A stretch of 64,000 nt of DNA from Stagnihabitans tardus (GCF_009925085.1 NZ_JAABNR010000007.1:1-64000), one strand, 5' to 3'; counted from the stretch's first letter, positions 10,164 through 19,966 are shown. The notes: generated from the sequence alone by a model not told the origin. Numbers and translations are program-made.

Positions 10164-10709
10164 TCAGTTGACGCGCTTGTCATAGGCGACGAGATGGATT
10201 CCGCGCTGCCCAAGGATCGGCGCGGTGGGCTCGAAGATCACGAGGTAGCCGGATTTCTGGTCCAGCACCGCAGCCAGCCCATCCTCGGCCATGCCCTTGG
10301 TGCCAAACCGGTCGACAAAGGCCTTGACGACGGTGCTTTCGCTGGAATTCGTCCCGAAGACCATCGAGCAGCGCCGATCCTGGCCGCTGCCTTCGATCTG
10401 GAAGGACAGGTTCTCTTCCACGCTGTAAAGCGTCGCGGTCCCCATGGGCGAGGGCACCTTGACGTCGTTGGCCGCCATCACCGCCGTGGCCCCGGCAAAG
10501 CGGTTGGGCGCGGTGGCGATGCAGACGGCGTCGAAAAGCTGCAGGGCGCGGGCGAAGGGGACAGCCTTGGCCGTGCCGGTGAAGACGGCCGAGGTCGCCC
10601 CCGGCTCCAGGGTCGGGGGCGCCGAGGCTGGGCTGGTCGCCTCGACACAGCCCGACAAGAGGGCGAGAGAGGCGCAGAGGGCGATGCACTTCGGGAGCAA
10701 TTTGGTCAT
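10164..10709 (-). CDS. Probable lipoprotein of unknown function
   Basis: A 181-aa protein whose N-terminus is a lipoprotein signal peptide with a lipobox LLSGC followed by a Thr/Pro/Ala-rich linker (VEATSPASAPPTLEPG). I chose the ATG at 10709 since AGGAG lies 8 bases before it. The mature domain has two cysteines (DAVCIATAP and RRCSMVFG) that might pair. I do not recognise a family. It lies 49 bases upstream of odhA, in the same direction, at the end of a run of small membrane or secreted proteins between sucD and odhA. Confidence 0.7.
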   Translation of the reverse strand: MTKLLPKCIALCASLALLSGCVEATSPASAPPTLEPGATSAVFTGTAKAVPFARALQLFDAVCIATAPNRFAGATAVMAANDVKVPSPMGTATLYSVEENLSFQIEGSGQDRRCSMVFGTNSSESTVVKAFVDRFGTKGMAEDGLAAVLDQKSGYLVIFEPTAPILGQRGIHLVAYDKRVN

Positions 10710-10797
10710 TCGGGGTCTCCTGCCTTGCGGCGACAGCAATTTAGATCGTGAAAGCGTAAAGTGGGGTTAACCCCGACCGGCGGGCGAAGGGGGAGGA

Positions 10798-11520
10798 TCA
10801 TGGCGCGGAGCCCTCCCGCAGCAGGGGTTGAGAATAGATCGACACGGCCGCCGCCGCCTGGGGCGGCGCGCCCAGGCGCTGGGCGGCCTCTGGCGTCAGG
10901 ATCGCGACCAGTTGGGCAGAGACCTGGGTGACCCCCTCGTGGTTCTCCGTGGTCTCGAGGGAATACTGATGGACGAAGTTGTCGTTCATCTCGGTAAAGC
11001 GAGAGCGTTCCATCTGGGCCACGAAGCTTGCGATCTCGGTGGGCAGGGGGCCCGCGTAATAGCAATGGACCCGGCCTTCCAGAACCATGCCCTCGTCCAG
11101 GATCGCCAGCACGGCCACCGGGTTCCCGGTCGAGACCAGGACGGCATAGGTCAGGTCGGGTATGCCCGCCGCCGCGCGGTCGTCCGCCGACATGGCGAGG
11201 ATCCCGGACAACTGGTCCGCCATCGCACGGGTCTCGGCCCATTGATCGGGGCTGGCTTGCGCCTTGATCGAGGTGGCGATGAAGGCCTCCGTCAAGAGGG
11301 GGCGATAGCTCTCCCACATGCCGGGGTTCCGGCGGCTCCACCCGGCTGCGGTCAGGGCATCGACGCGCTCGGCAAAGCCGAGGCGCGTGTCGCCGCAGAT
11401 CGTGGGAAATCTGTCGATGAGCGCATCGGCCGAAGCCGGCCCGCAGAGAGCGAGGGTGCAGGCCACCAACAGCGCCGCGCCCAGCCGTCTTGGAGAAAGA
11501 GACAGGACCTGCCCGGTCAT
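10798..11520 (-). CDS. Secreted protein of unknown function
   Basis: A 240-aa protein with a Sec-type signal peptide (RLGAALLVACTLALCGPASA, cleavage likely after ASA). The mature region carries two cysteines (TICGD and VHCYY), a helical segment around the repeated MW and QWAETRAMADQLSG, and no catalytic motif I can name. The ATG at 11520 overlaps the stop of the DUF805-like gene as ATGA, which fixes the start and suggests the two proteins are made together. Sequence alone gives no function. Confidence 0.7.
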   Translation of the reverse strand: MTGQVLSLSPRRLGAALLVACTLALCGPASADALIDRFPTICGDTRLGFAERVDALTAAGWSRRNPGMWESYRPLLTEAFIATSIKAQASPDQWAETRAMADQLSGILAMSADDRAAAGIPDLTYAVLVSTGNPVAVLAILDEGMVLEGRVHCYYAGPLPTEIASFVAQMERSRFTEMNDNFVHQYSLETTENHEGVTQVSAQLVAILTPEAAQRLGAPPQAAAAVSIYSQPLLREGSAP

Positions 11521-12176
11521 TTGAAAGCCTCCGAAAGGACGAGATCGCTGCCAGCCACCGGGGCCGAGGCAAAGACATAGACCGCAAAGAGCGCGCTTGC
11601 CTCGCTGGCACGGGGGGCGATTTGGGTGAAGAAGGGTCCGATGACGCTTTCTGTCCAAAGGCTTGCCAGGGACTGCGCGCCCAGCAGCCCGCCCACAAGC
11701 ACCAGGCCGTTGCTGATCAGCAACAAGAGTTGCGGCCAGGTCCAGGCCAGAAGCACGGCAAAGGGCGGCCAGCCCGCATCCCGCGCGCGGCGCAGGGCAA
11801 GGCTGATCGTGGGCAGGGCAAGGGCGAGGAAAACCGGAAGGCCCAGCTGACCACTGGGCGAGGACAGGAAGGTCCAGTTCCCCATCCAGCTTCCCCGCAG
11901 GACACCGCTCTCGGGGAAATAGCCCAGCGGGACGGTCAGGAATTGCTGGACCGCGTTCGACGCTATCGAGAGGCCGTGCAGCCAGGCCAGGGTCGGGAGG
12001 GCCAGGTCGGCCTCGCGGATCCAGCCCGCGTTCCACAGCAGGAACTCGGCCTCGGACAGATAGCGCTGCACGACCAGGCAGAAGAGTGCAAAGGTCCAGA
12101 ACTCGAGACGGCTGGCCCGCCCCGTGCAATCGAAGGACTTGGCAAAGCCCGTCCTGATGACCTGCGCCGGTCCCAT
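11517..12176 (-). CDS. DUF805-like membrane protein (second paralogue)
   Basis: A 219-aa membrane protein beginning MGPAQVIRTGFAKSFDCTGR, nearly the same as the start of the gene at 12998 (MGPAEAIRTGFAKSFQYSGR), including the GRASR-EF/YW motif of DUF805. Several hydrophobic segments follow (near 27-42, 100-130, 140-170). The ATG at 12176, preceded by GCGAGG, is preferred over the GTG at 12182 because the paralogue starts at the same residue. It has diverged strongly after residue 35. Role unknown. Confidence 0.75.
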   Translation of the reverse strand: MGPAQVIRTGFAKSFDCTGRASRLEFWTFALFCLVVQRYLSEAEFLLWNAGWIREADLALPTLAWLHGLSIASNAVQQFLTVPLGYFPESGVLRGSWMGNWTFLSSPSGQLGLPVFLALALPTISLALRRARDAGWPPFAVLLAWTWPQLLLLISNGLVLVGGLLGAQSLASLWTESVIGPFFTQIAPRASEASALFAVYVFASAPVAGSDLVLSEAFK

Positions 12177-12178
12177 GG

Positions 12179-12280
12179 TCACCTCGCCACGGGTTTCAGC
12201 ATGTCGGGCGCAGGGCCCAGGTTCCCGAGGCGCGGCAGTCGCCGACGCTTGGGCAGAGGAGACAGGCTGTCTTTGGTCAT
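12179..12280 (-). CDS. Possible 33-aa basic small protein
   Basis: The ATG at 12280 opens a 33-codon frame beginning MTKDSLSPLPKRRRLPRLGN and ending at a TGA at 12179-12181, two bases before the ATG of the next gene. Its ATG overlaps the stop of the frame upstream as ATGA. The chain of overlaps is the only reason to consider it. There is no clear ribosome binding site and it may be only debris of the duplication described nearby. Confidence 0.3.
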   Translation of the reverse strand: MTKDSLSPLPKRRRLPRLGNLGPAPDMLKPVAR

Positions 12281-12465
12281 GTGCAGGCCTCGGGTGAGGA
12301 AAAGGCGGTGGCGGCGGTCATGGTCGGACCGCAATGACAAGAAGGGTGGAGCGTGGGGTGTCTGGATCGGGCAAGCCGATCTTGAAGGCGAAGAACTGGA
12401 TCGCCCTTGGCCCCTGTCACGAAGAACGAGGCGTGAAGGGCTTTGCTCGGGCTTTGGTCGGTCAT
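12277..12465 (-). pseudogene. Vestige of a second odhA 5' end
   Basis: The frame starting at 12465 reads MTDQSPSKALHASFFVTGAK, against [20 protein letters not shown] at the start of the intact odhA. The DNA match extends over about 75 bp (12390-12465 against 10040-10114) with only a few mismatches, then disappears. The frame goes on for a further 40 codons of unrelated sequence. The start overlaps the DUF805 stop as ATGA. It is best explained as the remnant of a tandem duplication or of an insertion that separated odhA from its original upstream neighbour. Confidence 0.75.
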
Positions 12466-12998
12466 TTGGGTGCCTCAGTGGGGCTGGGGCCGGAACGTGG
12501 GGGAGCCTGCCGGGAGGGTGCGGCCATTTGGCTGAACAGGGCAGACCCTGTGATCAGACCAACGAAAAATTGGTGAAAGAGGATGGGGAGCAGGAGGATA
12601 TTCCCCATCAGCCAGCAGATCATGACGCCAAAGCCGCCCGGACCATCGGCGCCCTGAGCCCAAAGGTCGAAGGCCCAGCGATTGAGGCTGACTTCGGCCC
12701 AAAGGGCCGCGCAGAAGATCACCAGCGCCATCAGCGGGGTCTCGAACCAGATCGGCGCTTCTCCGCTGTCCAAAAGGCGCCGCCGGGTCACGGCCATCAG
12801 GGGAGACAAGGCAAGGGCGCCAAGCCCGAAGAGCAGGGGAAAGGGCATGTCGGGGCGCAGCGTCAGGGCCGTCCCCAGAGCCGCAACTGGCAGGGCGGCG
12901 CCGACAGGCAAAAACCACCAGTATTCAGAGCGGCTGGCCCGCCCCGAATACTGGAAGGACTTGGCAAAGCCGGTCCTGATGGCCTCTGCCGGTCCCAT
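12462..12998 (-). CDS. DUF805-family membrane protein
   Basis: A 178-aa inner-membrane protein with the DUF805 signature SGRASRSEYWWF (residues 18-29) and four hydrophobic stretches (about 27-50, 54-70, 89-105, 122-150). The C-terminal tail is Pro/Ser-rich. It begins 2 bases after the sucD stop (TAA-AC-ATG), so it is part of the same transcript. Its N-terminus is shared with the paralogue at 11517-12176. DUF805 proteins have no established activity. Confidence 0.85.
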   Translation of the reverse strand: MGPAEAIRTGFAKSFQYSGRASRSEYWWFLPVGAALPVAALGTALTLRPDMPFPLLFGLGALALSPLMAVTRRRLLDSGEAPIWFETPLMALVIFCAALWAEVSLNRWAFDLWAQGADGPGGFGVMICWLMGNILLLPILFHQFFVGLITGSALFSQMAAPSRQAPPRSGPSPTEAPK

Positions 12999-13000
12999 GT

Positions 13001-13885
13001 TTACTTGCCCATGGCCTTGAGCACGGCCTCACCCAGCGTCGCCGGGCTGTCAGCCACGACGATGCCCGCAAGCTTCATCGCCTCGATCTTCGATTCCGCG
13101 TCGCCCTTGCCGCCGGCCACGATGGCGCCGGCATGGCCCATGCGGCGGCCTTTCGGTGCCGTGCGGCCCGCGATGAACCCGGCGCAGGGCTTGGAACGCC
13201 CACGCCGCGCCTCGTCGGCCAGGAACTGCGCGGCTTCCTCTTCGGCCGAGCCGCCGATTTCGCCGATCATGATCAGCGCTTCGGTCTCGGGGTCGGCCAG
13301 GAACATCTCGAGCACGTCAATATGTTCGGTCCCCTTGATCGGGTCGCCGCCGATGCCCACGGCGGTGGATTGGCCAAGGCCAAGGTCGGTCGTCTGCTTG
13401 ACCGCCTCATAGGTCAGGGTGCCGGAACGCGAGACCACGCCCACCTTGCCGCGACGGTGGATATGGCCCGGCATGATGCCGATCTTGCAGGCGCCGGGGG
13501 TGATGACGCCGGGGCAATTCGGCCCGATCAGCCGGGTCTTCGAATTGATCAGCGCGCGCTTGACCTTCATCATGTCCAGGACCGGGATGCCCTCGGTGAT
13601 GCAGACGACCAGTTCGATCTCGGCGTCGATGGCCTCGAGGATCGAATCCGCCGCGAAGGGCGGGGGCACATAGATCACGCTGGCATTGGCCCCGGTCCGG
13701 GCCACCGCGTCATGGACCGAGTCGAAGACCGGGAGCCCGAGATGCTCGGTCCCGCCTTTGCCGGGGGTGACCCCGCCGACCATCCGCGTGCCATAGGCGA
13801 TGGCCTGTTCGGAGTGGAACGTGCCCTGGCTGCCAGTGAAGCCCTGGCAGATCAGCTTGGTGTTTTCGTCGACGAGAATGGCCAT
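13001..13885 (-). CDS. sucD: Succinyl-CoA synthetase alpha subunit
   Basis: A 294-aa subunit that carries the phosphohistidine and the CoA-binding domain and, with SucC, makes ATP or GTP from succinyl-CoA. The N-terminal Rossmann CoA-binding domain starts [20 protein letters not shown]. The active-site histidine is in [10 protein letters not shown] (H251). The [11 protein letters not shown] segment is conserved. Length is standard. It lies downstream of sucC, separated from it by a sulfotransferase-like gene, and directly upstream of the DUF805 gene. Confidence 0.97.
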   Translation of the reverse strand: MAILVDENTKLICQGFTGSQGTFHSEQAIAYGTRMVGGVTPGKGGTEHLGLPVFDSVHDAVARTGANASVIYVPPPFAADSILEAIDAEIELVVCITEGIPVLDMMKVKRALINSKTRLIGPNCPGVITPGACKIGIMPGHIHRRGKVGVVSRSGTLTYEAVKQTTDLGLGQSTAVGIGGDPIKGTEHIDVLEMFLADPETEALIMIGEIGGSAEEEAAQFLADEARRGRSKPCAGFIAGRTAPKGRRMGHAGAIVAGGKGDAESKIEAMKLAGIVVADSPATLGEAVLKAMGK

Positions 13886-14102
13886 GGTAATCTTCCGTTC
13901 GGCTGGTTCTGGCGCGAGATTGGCCGCGCATGGGTTGGGTCAGGGCCTGGCTTTTGGCGGCAAAGCCCCGGGGTTCGGGTCAGGGATGGGCGGGTCTCAT
14001 GGGAAACCCGGGGTAAAGGGCACGCCTCCGGCTCGTCCCGGCCTGGGGCCGGGTCTGAAGGGGCAGGAAGAGAAGGGGCAGGGGCACGGGGTTGCGGTCC
14101 AT

Positions 14103-15299
14103 TCAGGGGTGAAGAAAGGGGGTCAGGTCAACCGGCGGGGCTTCGGGGGCAAGACGCGACTCCAGGGCGGCCAGCGACAGATGCGCGCCGGTGATGGGCA
14201 GGCCCGCGATGAATGTCTCCAGCGAGGCGGCCATCGTCGGCTTGTCGGCCTGGATCAGCTTGGGCAGGGCCGTGCCCAGGGCCTCGACGACCGGGGCGGC
14301 GGCGATGTCCGAAAGCGGCTGGGGCGCCACGACCGGCTCGTGCAGCCAGTCATCGGTTGCGGGGACCTGGAACCACTGGCGCGCAAAGGCGGCGCGCTCG
14401 GTCTCGAACCGGGCGTTCATCGCCTCCTGGATATAGATGGGCAGGCGAAAGCGGCTGCCACCGATCCGTGCCGCCTTGGCCGCGACCTCGGCCCAGATCA
14501 GCCGCATCGACTGCGCCATGGTCGAAAAGACATAGGGCGCCCCTTCGACTTCGGCCCGCTCGGCCTCGGAGGCGCCGGCGTAAAGCGCCATCGCACAGGC
14601 CCGCATCACGGCGGTCACCTCTGCCGTGGGCGAGGGATTGGCGCGGGTCTCAAGCGCAATGGCCCGGGCGCGCAGGTCCGCCGGCAGACCGGCCATGTCC
14701 CAGAAATCGGCGACGACAGAGCCATCGGCCAGGGCCTTGGGGTGATATTCGCGCAGGGTCATGCGATCCTTGCCGAAAACCTCGGCAAAGCGCGCCATCG
14801 CCGCCATGAACTGCACCGGAGGTTCGCTGAGCATGTCCAGATGCGCGCTGATCGGGCCACGCCGGTGCCCCATCTTCGCCGATTGCAGGTAAAGCGCGCC
14901 CAGCATGGCGACACTGGGCCGCAGATAGCACAGGAGCGAGACATCATGGCATCCGATCTCGGACAGGACGCGGGCCAGGGTCTGGGGCGGCACATGGATC
15001 AGCGGCTCTGCCGTGATGAGAAACCGCGACCCCGCCGGAGCGGCAGCGATCTCTTGGCGCATCAGGGTCAGGAAGGGCTGCTCCCCCCCGGCCTCGATGT
15101 CATGGCGGATGCCGTAATGCGCGGTGAGATTCTTGCCCAGGCCCGGCATGATCACCCCCCGGGCCGCAAGCTCGCTGCGCAGGCTGCGCAGGACCAGTTG
15201 CACCGCCGTGGAGCCGGTCTTGAGATTGCCGATATGAACCACGGCCGCAGCCGCGCCCTGGGGGCGCGCGGTCTGCAGCGATGGAGCTTGGCTGGTCAC
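14103..15299 (-). CDS. Sulfotransferase-like protein inserted between sucC and sucD
   Basis: A 398-aa protein. The N-terminal VVHIGNLKTGSTAVQLVL (about residues 20-37) resembles the PAPS-binding loop of sulfotransferase-like proteins (HxGxxKTGST). A second strand with LLCYLRPSVAMLGALYL could be the 3'-phosphate region. The remaining sequence is helical and I cannot place it in a named family. It starts 68 bases after the sucC stop and ends about 215 bases before the sucD start, so it splits a gene pair that is adjacent in most bacteria. Confidence 0.6.
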   Translation of the reverse strand: MTSQAPSLQTARPQGAAAAVVHIGNLKTGSTAVQLVLRSLRSELAARGVIMPGLGKNLTAHYGIRHDIEAGGEQPFLTLMRQEIAAAPAGSRFLITAEPLIHVPPQTLARVLSEIGCHDVSLLCYLRPSVAMLGALYLQSAKMGHRRGPISAHLDMLSEPPVQFMAAMARFAEVFGKDRMTLREYHPKALADGSVVADFWDMAGLPADLRARAIALETRANPSPTAEVTAVMRACAMALYAGASEAERAEVEGAPYVFSTMAQSMRLIWAEVAAKAARIGGSRFRLPIYIQEAMNARFETERAAFARQWFQVPATDDWLHEPVVAPQPLSDIAAAPVVEALGTALPKLIQADKPTMAASLETFIAGLPITGAHLSLAALESRLAPEAPPVDLTPFLHP

Positions 15300-15367
15300 G
15301 GGGCTTGTCCTGGTCTTGGGGGCGGGGCGGGAGGGGAGGCCCCCTCACCGCCGGAGTTTCCGGGCGC

Positions 15368-16561
<1,194 letters not shown>

Positions 16562-16655
16562 CCGAAAGGCTCCCGCATAGGATTTGCCGCGTTCTGGCAC
16601 AGATTTCTGCGCGGGCAAAATGCGAAATCCTTGGGCAAGCCGGAAAAGCGACATT

Positions 16656-16686
16656 TGTGATCACAGCCAAAATTTTTGTGATCACG
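16656..16686. promoter_or_regulatory. Paired TGTGATCAC palindromes upstream of sucC
   Basis: TGTGATCACA at 16656-16665 and TGTGATCACG at 16677-16686. The centres are exactly 21 bp apart, two helical turns, so two dimers would sit on one face of the DNA. The same pair with the same spacing occurs upstream of sdhC. The two half-sites abut with no spacer, unlike a CRP/FNR site. The regulator is not identifiable from the window. Confidence 0.7.
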
Positions 16687-16718
16687 CGTAAGGATTAGGC
16701 AAGGTTTGAACGGCAGGT

Positions 16719-17891
16719 TCAGTTGAAATAGAGCGCGAAAAGCATGGCGTTGCCCTGCAAGAGCGCGTCAAACCTGTCCAACGACTCTGCGGTCACAAGG
16801 GGTCCCTGCTTCAAATAGGGCAGGGCGGACCAGCCCTGGACCCAGCCCGGAATGTCCAGGGGCGCGGGCTTGTCGAGGAAGGCGCCAAGGTCGATGCCCG
16901 CGCCTTCGATGCGCCACCAGGGGATCAGCTTGCGGCCCTCGAGCAGGGCCTGGACGTCGTCCAGCACCCTCAGCCACTCGGCCCCCGCGCCTTGCGGAAC
17001 CGCGATGCCGAGCGCCGAGGTCTGGCGGTCGTTGGGGATCCACTCGGCCTGGTTGTCGGTCTCGGCATTGACCTTGGTCCAGAAGTCGCGGTTCAGGGCG
17101 ACCATTTGCAGAAGATGCGCCTTGGCCGAGGCGGTGCGGGCGGGGTCGGGCTCCCGGCGCAGGGTCTCGATCACGACGGCAAAGAGGTCGACGAAGTCGA
17201 GACCGCCGGGGTTCATGTCGCCGAAGATCGGGTCGGGGGTGAGGGGGCCAAGCTCGGCCAGCTTCGCCTTGGTCGCGGCGACCTTGGTCATGGCCTCGGT
17301 CGGGTCATAGGCCAGGATCAGGTCGCAGAGGCCAGACAGGAGATGCGCATAGGCGGCAAGCCAGGCGGCGTCGGCGGTGTCGAAGGTGACCTTGGGCAGG
17401 GGTCCCGGACTGGCTGCGGTGAAGGGGGCGATGAGGGTGGCGAAGCCCTCTTCGGGTTCGCGCAGGGCATTGGCGTTGATGTCGAACCACAAGTCGTCGA
17501 GGCCGATGGTCAGGGCGAAATCAGTGGTGAGGGGGGCGACCTGGTCGAGTTCCGCCTGGGCCGCGCGGAAGAGGTTCGACAGGAAGGCTGGGTCGAAGGG
17601 CGCGGGGGAGGGGCTCTCGGGCAGGGGCAGTTGCAGGAAGGGCAGCATGCCCGTCCGGTCGGTCACGCCTGCGGCGTATCGGGCCTGGAAGGTGACCTCG
17701 ACGGCGCGGAGGAAGTGCAGGCCATTGATCGCAAAGGCTTCCTCGGGGGAAGGCGAGGGCAGGGCCGAGAGGCGGGAGAGGGTGGGGGCGATGCCCTTGG
17801 CCGCGATCTCCTGGCTCAGGTCTTCGGCCTGGGCGGGCGGGGCTGCGAGGGAAAGGGCTGCAAGGGAAAGGGCGGGGATGAAATGGCGCAT
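16719..17891 (-). CDS. Secreted protein of unknown function
   Basis: A 390-aa protein with a Sec signal peptide (FIPALSLAALSLAAPPAQA, cleavage after AQA). GGAGG lies 3-4 bases before the ATG at 17891, which fixes the start. The mature protein is largely helical with several Trp/Asp-rich segments (LDDLWFDINANAL, GDMNPGGLDFVDLFAV, LIPWWRIEGAGIDLG). The last resembles a region found in other exported proteins of this group, but I do not recognise the family. It ends close to the sucC operators and is transcribed towards them. Confidence 0.7.
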   Translation of the reverse strand: MRHFIPALSLAALSLAAPPAQAEDLSQEIAAKGIAPTLSRLSALPSPSPEEAFAINGLHFLRAVEVTFQARYAAGVTDRTGMLPFLQLPLPESPSPAPFDPAFLSNLFRAAQAELDQVAPLTTDFALTIGLDDLWFDINANALREPEEGFATLIAPFTAASPGPLPKVTFDTADAAWLAAYAHLLSGLCDLILAYDPTEAMTKVAATKAKLAELGPLTPDPIFGDMNPGGLDFVDLFAVVIETLRREPDPARTASAKAHLLQMVALNRDFWTKVNAETDNQAEWIPNDRQTSALGIAVPQGAGAEWLRVLDDVQALLEGRKLIPWWRIEGAGIDLGAFLDKPAPLDIPGWVQGWSALPYLKQGPLVTAESLDRFDALLQGNAMLFALYFN

Positions 17892-17935
17892 GGGACCTCC
17901 GTTGGTCTCAGGCTGCGCCTTTCGCCCGGATTTGT

Positions 17936-18601
17936 CTAGCCGGGCAGGCAGAGGCAGAGCCTTTGACCCCGGGGCAGATAGGGGTCTGACAGCGTGGCCA
18001 CGAACCCCGCCGTGCTTGCGCAAGCGAGCACCTCTGCTTCGCGGTGGTGCCAGGGGAAGCGGTCCGGGTGCGTCACGACGCCATCGGGCTGGCGATGGGG
18101 TTTGTCATAGCCCTCATCCGGAGCGAGGAAGACGGTGAAGAGGAGCTTTTGCAGGCGGGGGAGTTTCTGGCGCAGTTTCGGCAGGGCCTCGGCCAGGTGC
18201 GAGAGCGGCAGATGGGTGAAGACGGCAAAGCAGATGGCGAAGTCGATGTCTTGCGGCACGCCGGGGAGGTCGAAACTCGCATCTTCGATCAGCTGGGTGG
18301 CGGGGAGGCGGGATTTGTCGGCGATCTCATCGCGGTAGCCGCGCTGAAGAAGCGCGCCGGAGAGGTCGGTCGCCCAATAATTGCCGGGGTTCAGATAAGG
18401 CACCGCGCGGCAGCCGAGGCGGAGGCTTCCCGCGCCGATGTCGAGGAGCTTGTGATGCGGGTCCAGCCCCTGGGCCAGCAGAAGCTGCATCTGGACGAGG
18501 CCCGTCTCCTCCCACCGCCCGCCCACGATGTCGCGGTGGCGACCCTTGGCCAGCGCCTCGTCGTAGAAGCCGGGGGCGTGATAGGGGGAGATCGGTTTCA
18601 T
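17936..18601 (-). CDS. Class I SAM-dependent methyltransferase
   Basis: A 221-aa protein with methyltransferase motif I KLLDIGAGSLRLGCRAV (about residues 51-67), an acidic end of strand 2 (NYWATDLSGALLQRGY) and motif IV-like DIDFAICFAVFTHLPLSHL. The substrate is unknown; small proteins of this type act on sugars, lipids or small molecules. It is followed downstream, 44 bases later, by the secreted protein and preceded by a repeat-rich gap that separates it from pepT. Confidence 0.75.
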   Translation of the reverse strand: MKPISPYHAPGFYDEALAKGRHRDIVGGRWEETGLVQMQLLLAQGLDPHHKLLDIGAGSLRLGCRAVPYLNPGNYWATDLSGALLQRGYRDEIADKSRLPATQLIEDASFDLPGVPQDIDFAICFAVFTHLPLSHLAEALPKLRQKLPRLQKLLFTVFLAPDEGYDKPHRQPDGVVTHPDRFPWHHREAEVLACASTAGFVATLSDPYLPRGQRLCLCLPG

Positions 18602-18643
18602 CTGGCTTTACAGGGCCTTGGGCGATGCTCTTGTGGGACACGC

Positions 18644-18735
18644 CCGGGGGTTTCACACCCCCGGACCCGTTGCTGAAGCCGGGGGTTTCACACCCCCGGA
18701 CCCCCGTGGGAGTATTTGAGCCAAGTTGAAAGAGC
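18644..18735. repeat. Two identical GC hairpins and a dispersed-element copy
   Basis: The 21-nt hairpin CCGGGGGTTTCACACCCCCGG occurs at 18644-18664 and again at 18679-18699. It is followed at 18701-18732 by CCCCCGTGGGAGTATTTGAG and CCAAGTTGAAAG, a copy of the dispersed element. The same hairpin in reverse complement lies after lpdA. The block sits between pepT and the methyltransferase gene and may act as a terminator or processing signal. Confidence 0.65.
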
Positions 18736-18751
18736 GGGGGGCTCTCTCGGG

Positions 18752-19966
18752 TCAGGGGGAGACGATCTTGAGCATGAGGTTGGTGGCGACCTCCATATCC
18801 TGGATCGAGACCCATTCCAAAGGCCCGTGGATTTCGGCCATGCCGGTGAAGAGATTGGGGCAGGGGAGCCCCATCTCGGTCAGGCGCGAGCCGTCGGTGC
18901 CGCCGCGAATGGGCGTGGTCGAGGGGGTGAGGCCGAGGGCGCGCGCGGCGTCCAATGCGCGGGTCACCGGGGTCATGTCCTTTTCCAGCCAATAGCGCAT
19001 GTTGCGGTATTGCGGCTTGATTTCGCAGGAGATTTTCGCGCGGGGTTCCTCGGCCTGGAGCCTGGCGCAGGCGTCTTGCAAGAGGGCGCCCTTGGCGGCA
19101 AGTCCCTCGCGCTCGAAGTCGCGCAGGATCAGGCGGATGGTGACCTCGGAGGAACCGCCCGCCATGTCGGTGACATGGATGAAGCCCTCGCGGTCTTGGG
19201 TGTTCTCGGGCGTCCGGCTTTGCGGCAGGGCCATAAGGAGCTTCGCGGCCAGAGTCGTGGCATTGACCATTTTGCCCGTGGCATAGCCGGGATGGGCGGA
19301 AACGCCGGTGATCGTCACCGTGGCACCATCGGCGGAGAAGCTCTCGAACTCGATCTCGCCGACCTTGCCGCCGTCGAATGTATAGGCGAAATCGGCGGCC
19401 AGATCGCGGGGCAGCTGCGGATTGACGCCGCGGCCGATCTCCTCGTCGGGGGTGAAGGCGATGCGGATCTTGCCATGGGGGACGGGGTTGGCCAGCAGCT
19501 GGCGCGCGGCCGCCATGATGATCGCCACGCCCGCCTTGTCATCGGCGCCCAGAAGCGTGTCGCCGCTGGCGGTCACGATCGTATGGCCGATCTTCTTGGC
19601 CAGCTCGGGCGAGGTCTCGGGGGAGAGCACCAGATCGGGGTTGAGCGGATAAGTGATCGCCCCGCCGTTGTAGCCGCGATGGACGCGGGGCTTGACGCCC
19701 GTCGCCTTGTACTGCGGGGCGGTGTCGACATGGGCGAGGAAGGCGATGGTGGGCCCCTGCGCCGTGGCCGGGATCGTCGCCAGCACGGCGCCGTAATCGG
19801 TCAGGGTCACATCCTCGGCGCCGATCTCGCGCAGCTCGGCCACCAGAAGCCGCAGCATGCCGAATTGCACCTCGGTCGAGGGCGAAGTGGCAGAGCCCGC
19901 ATCGCTTTGGCTGTCGATGGCGCAATAGCGGGTGAGGCGGGATTCGAGCTCGGCGGCGAAGGACAT
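18752..19966 (-). CDS. pepT: Peptidase T (tripeptide aminopeptidase)
   Basis: A 404-aa M20B zinc metallopeptidase that removes the N-terminal residue of tripeptides in the cytoplasm. Zinc-binding and catalytic motifs are seen in order: FLAHVDTAP (His and Asp), GADDKAGVAII (bridging Asp), and FTPDEEIGRGV (catalytic and zinc Glu). A dimerisation insert lies between, and the C-terminus has IRGGTDGSRLTEMGLPC. Length matches PepT. It starts 4 bases after the stop of the small gene upstream, so the two form an operon. Confidence 0.93.
   Translation of the reverse strand: MSFAAELESRLTRYCAIDSQSDAGSATSPSTEVQFGMLRLLVAELREIGAEDVTLTDYGAVLATIPATAQGPTIAFLAHVDTAPQYKATGVKPRVHRGYNGGAITYPLNPDLVLSPETSPELAKKIGHTIVTASGDTLLGADDKAGVAIIMAAARQLLANPVPHGKIRIAFTPDEEIGRGVNPQLPRDLAADFAYTFDGGKVGEIEFESFSADGATVTITGVSAHPGYATGKMVNATTLAAKLLMALPQSRTPENTQDREGFIHVTDMAGGSSEVTIRLILRDFEREGLAAKGALLQDACARLQAEEPRAKISCEIKPQYRNMRYWLEKDMTPVTRALDAARALGLTPSTTPIRGGTDGSRLTEMGLPCPNLFTGMAEIHGPLEWVSIQDMEVATNLMLKIVSP

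Noticed and set aside
7199-10171. A 990-codon open frame on the plus strand opposite odhA
   Set aside because: It mirrors odhA in a high-GC genome, is full of Gly/Arg/Asp/His runs with no family motif, and spans two adjacent genes. It is a shadow frame.
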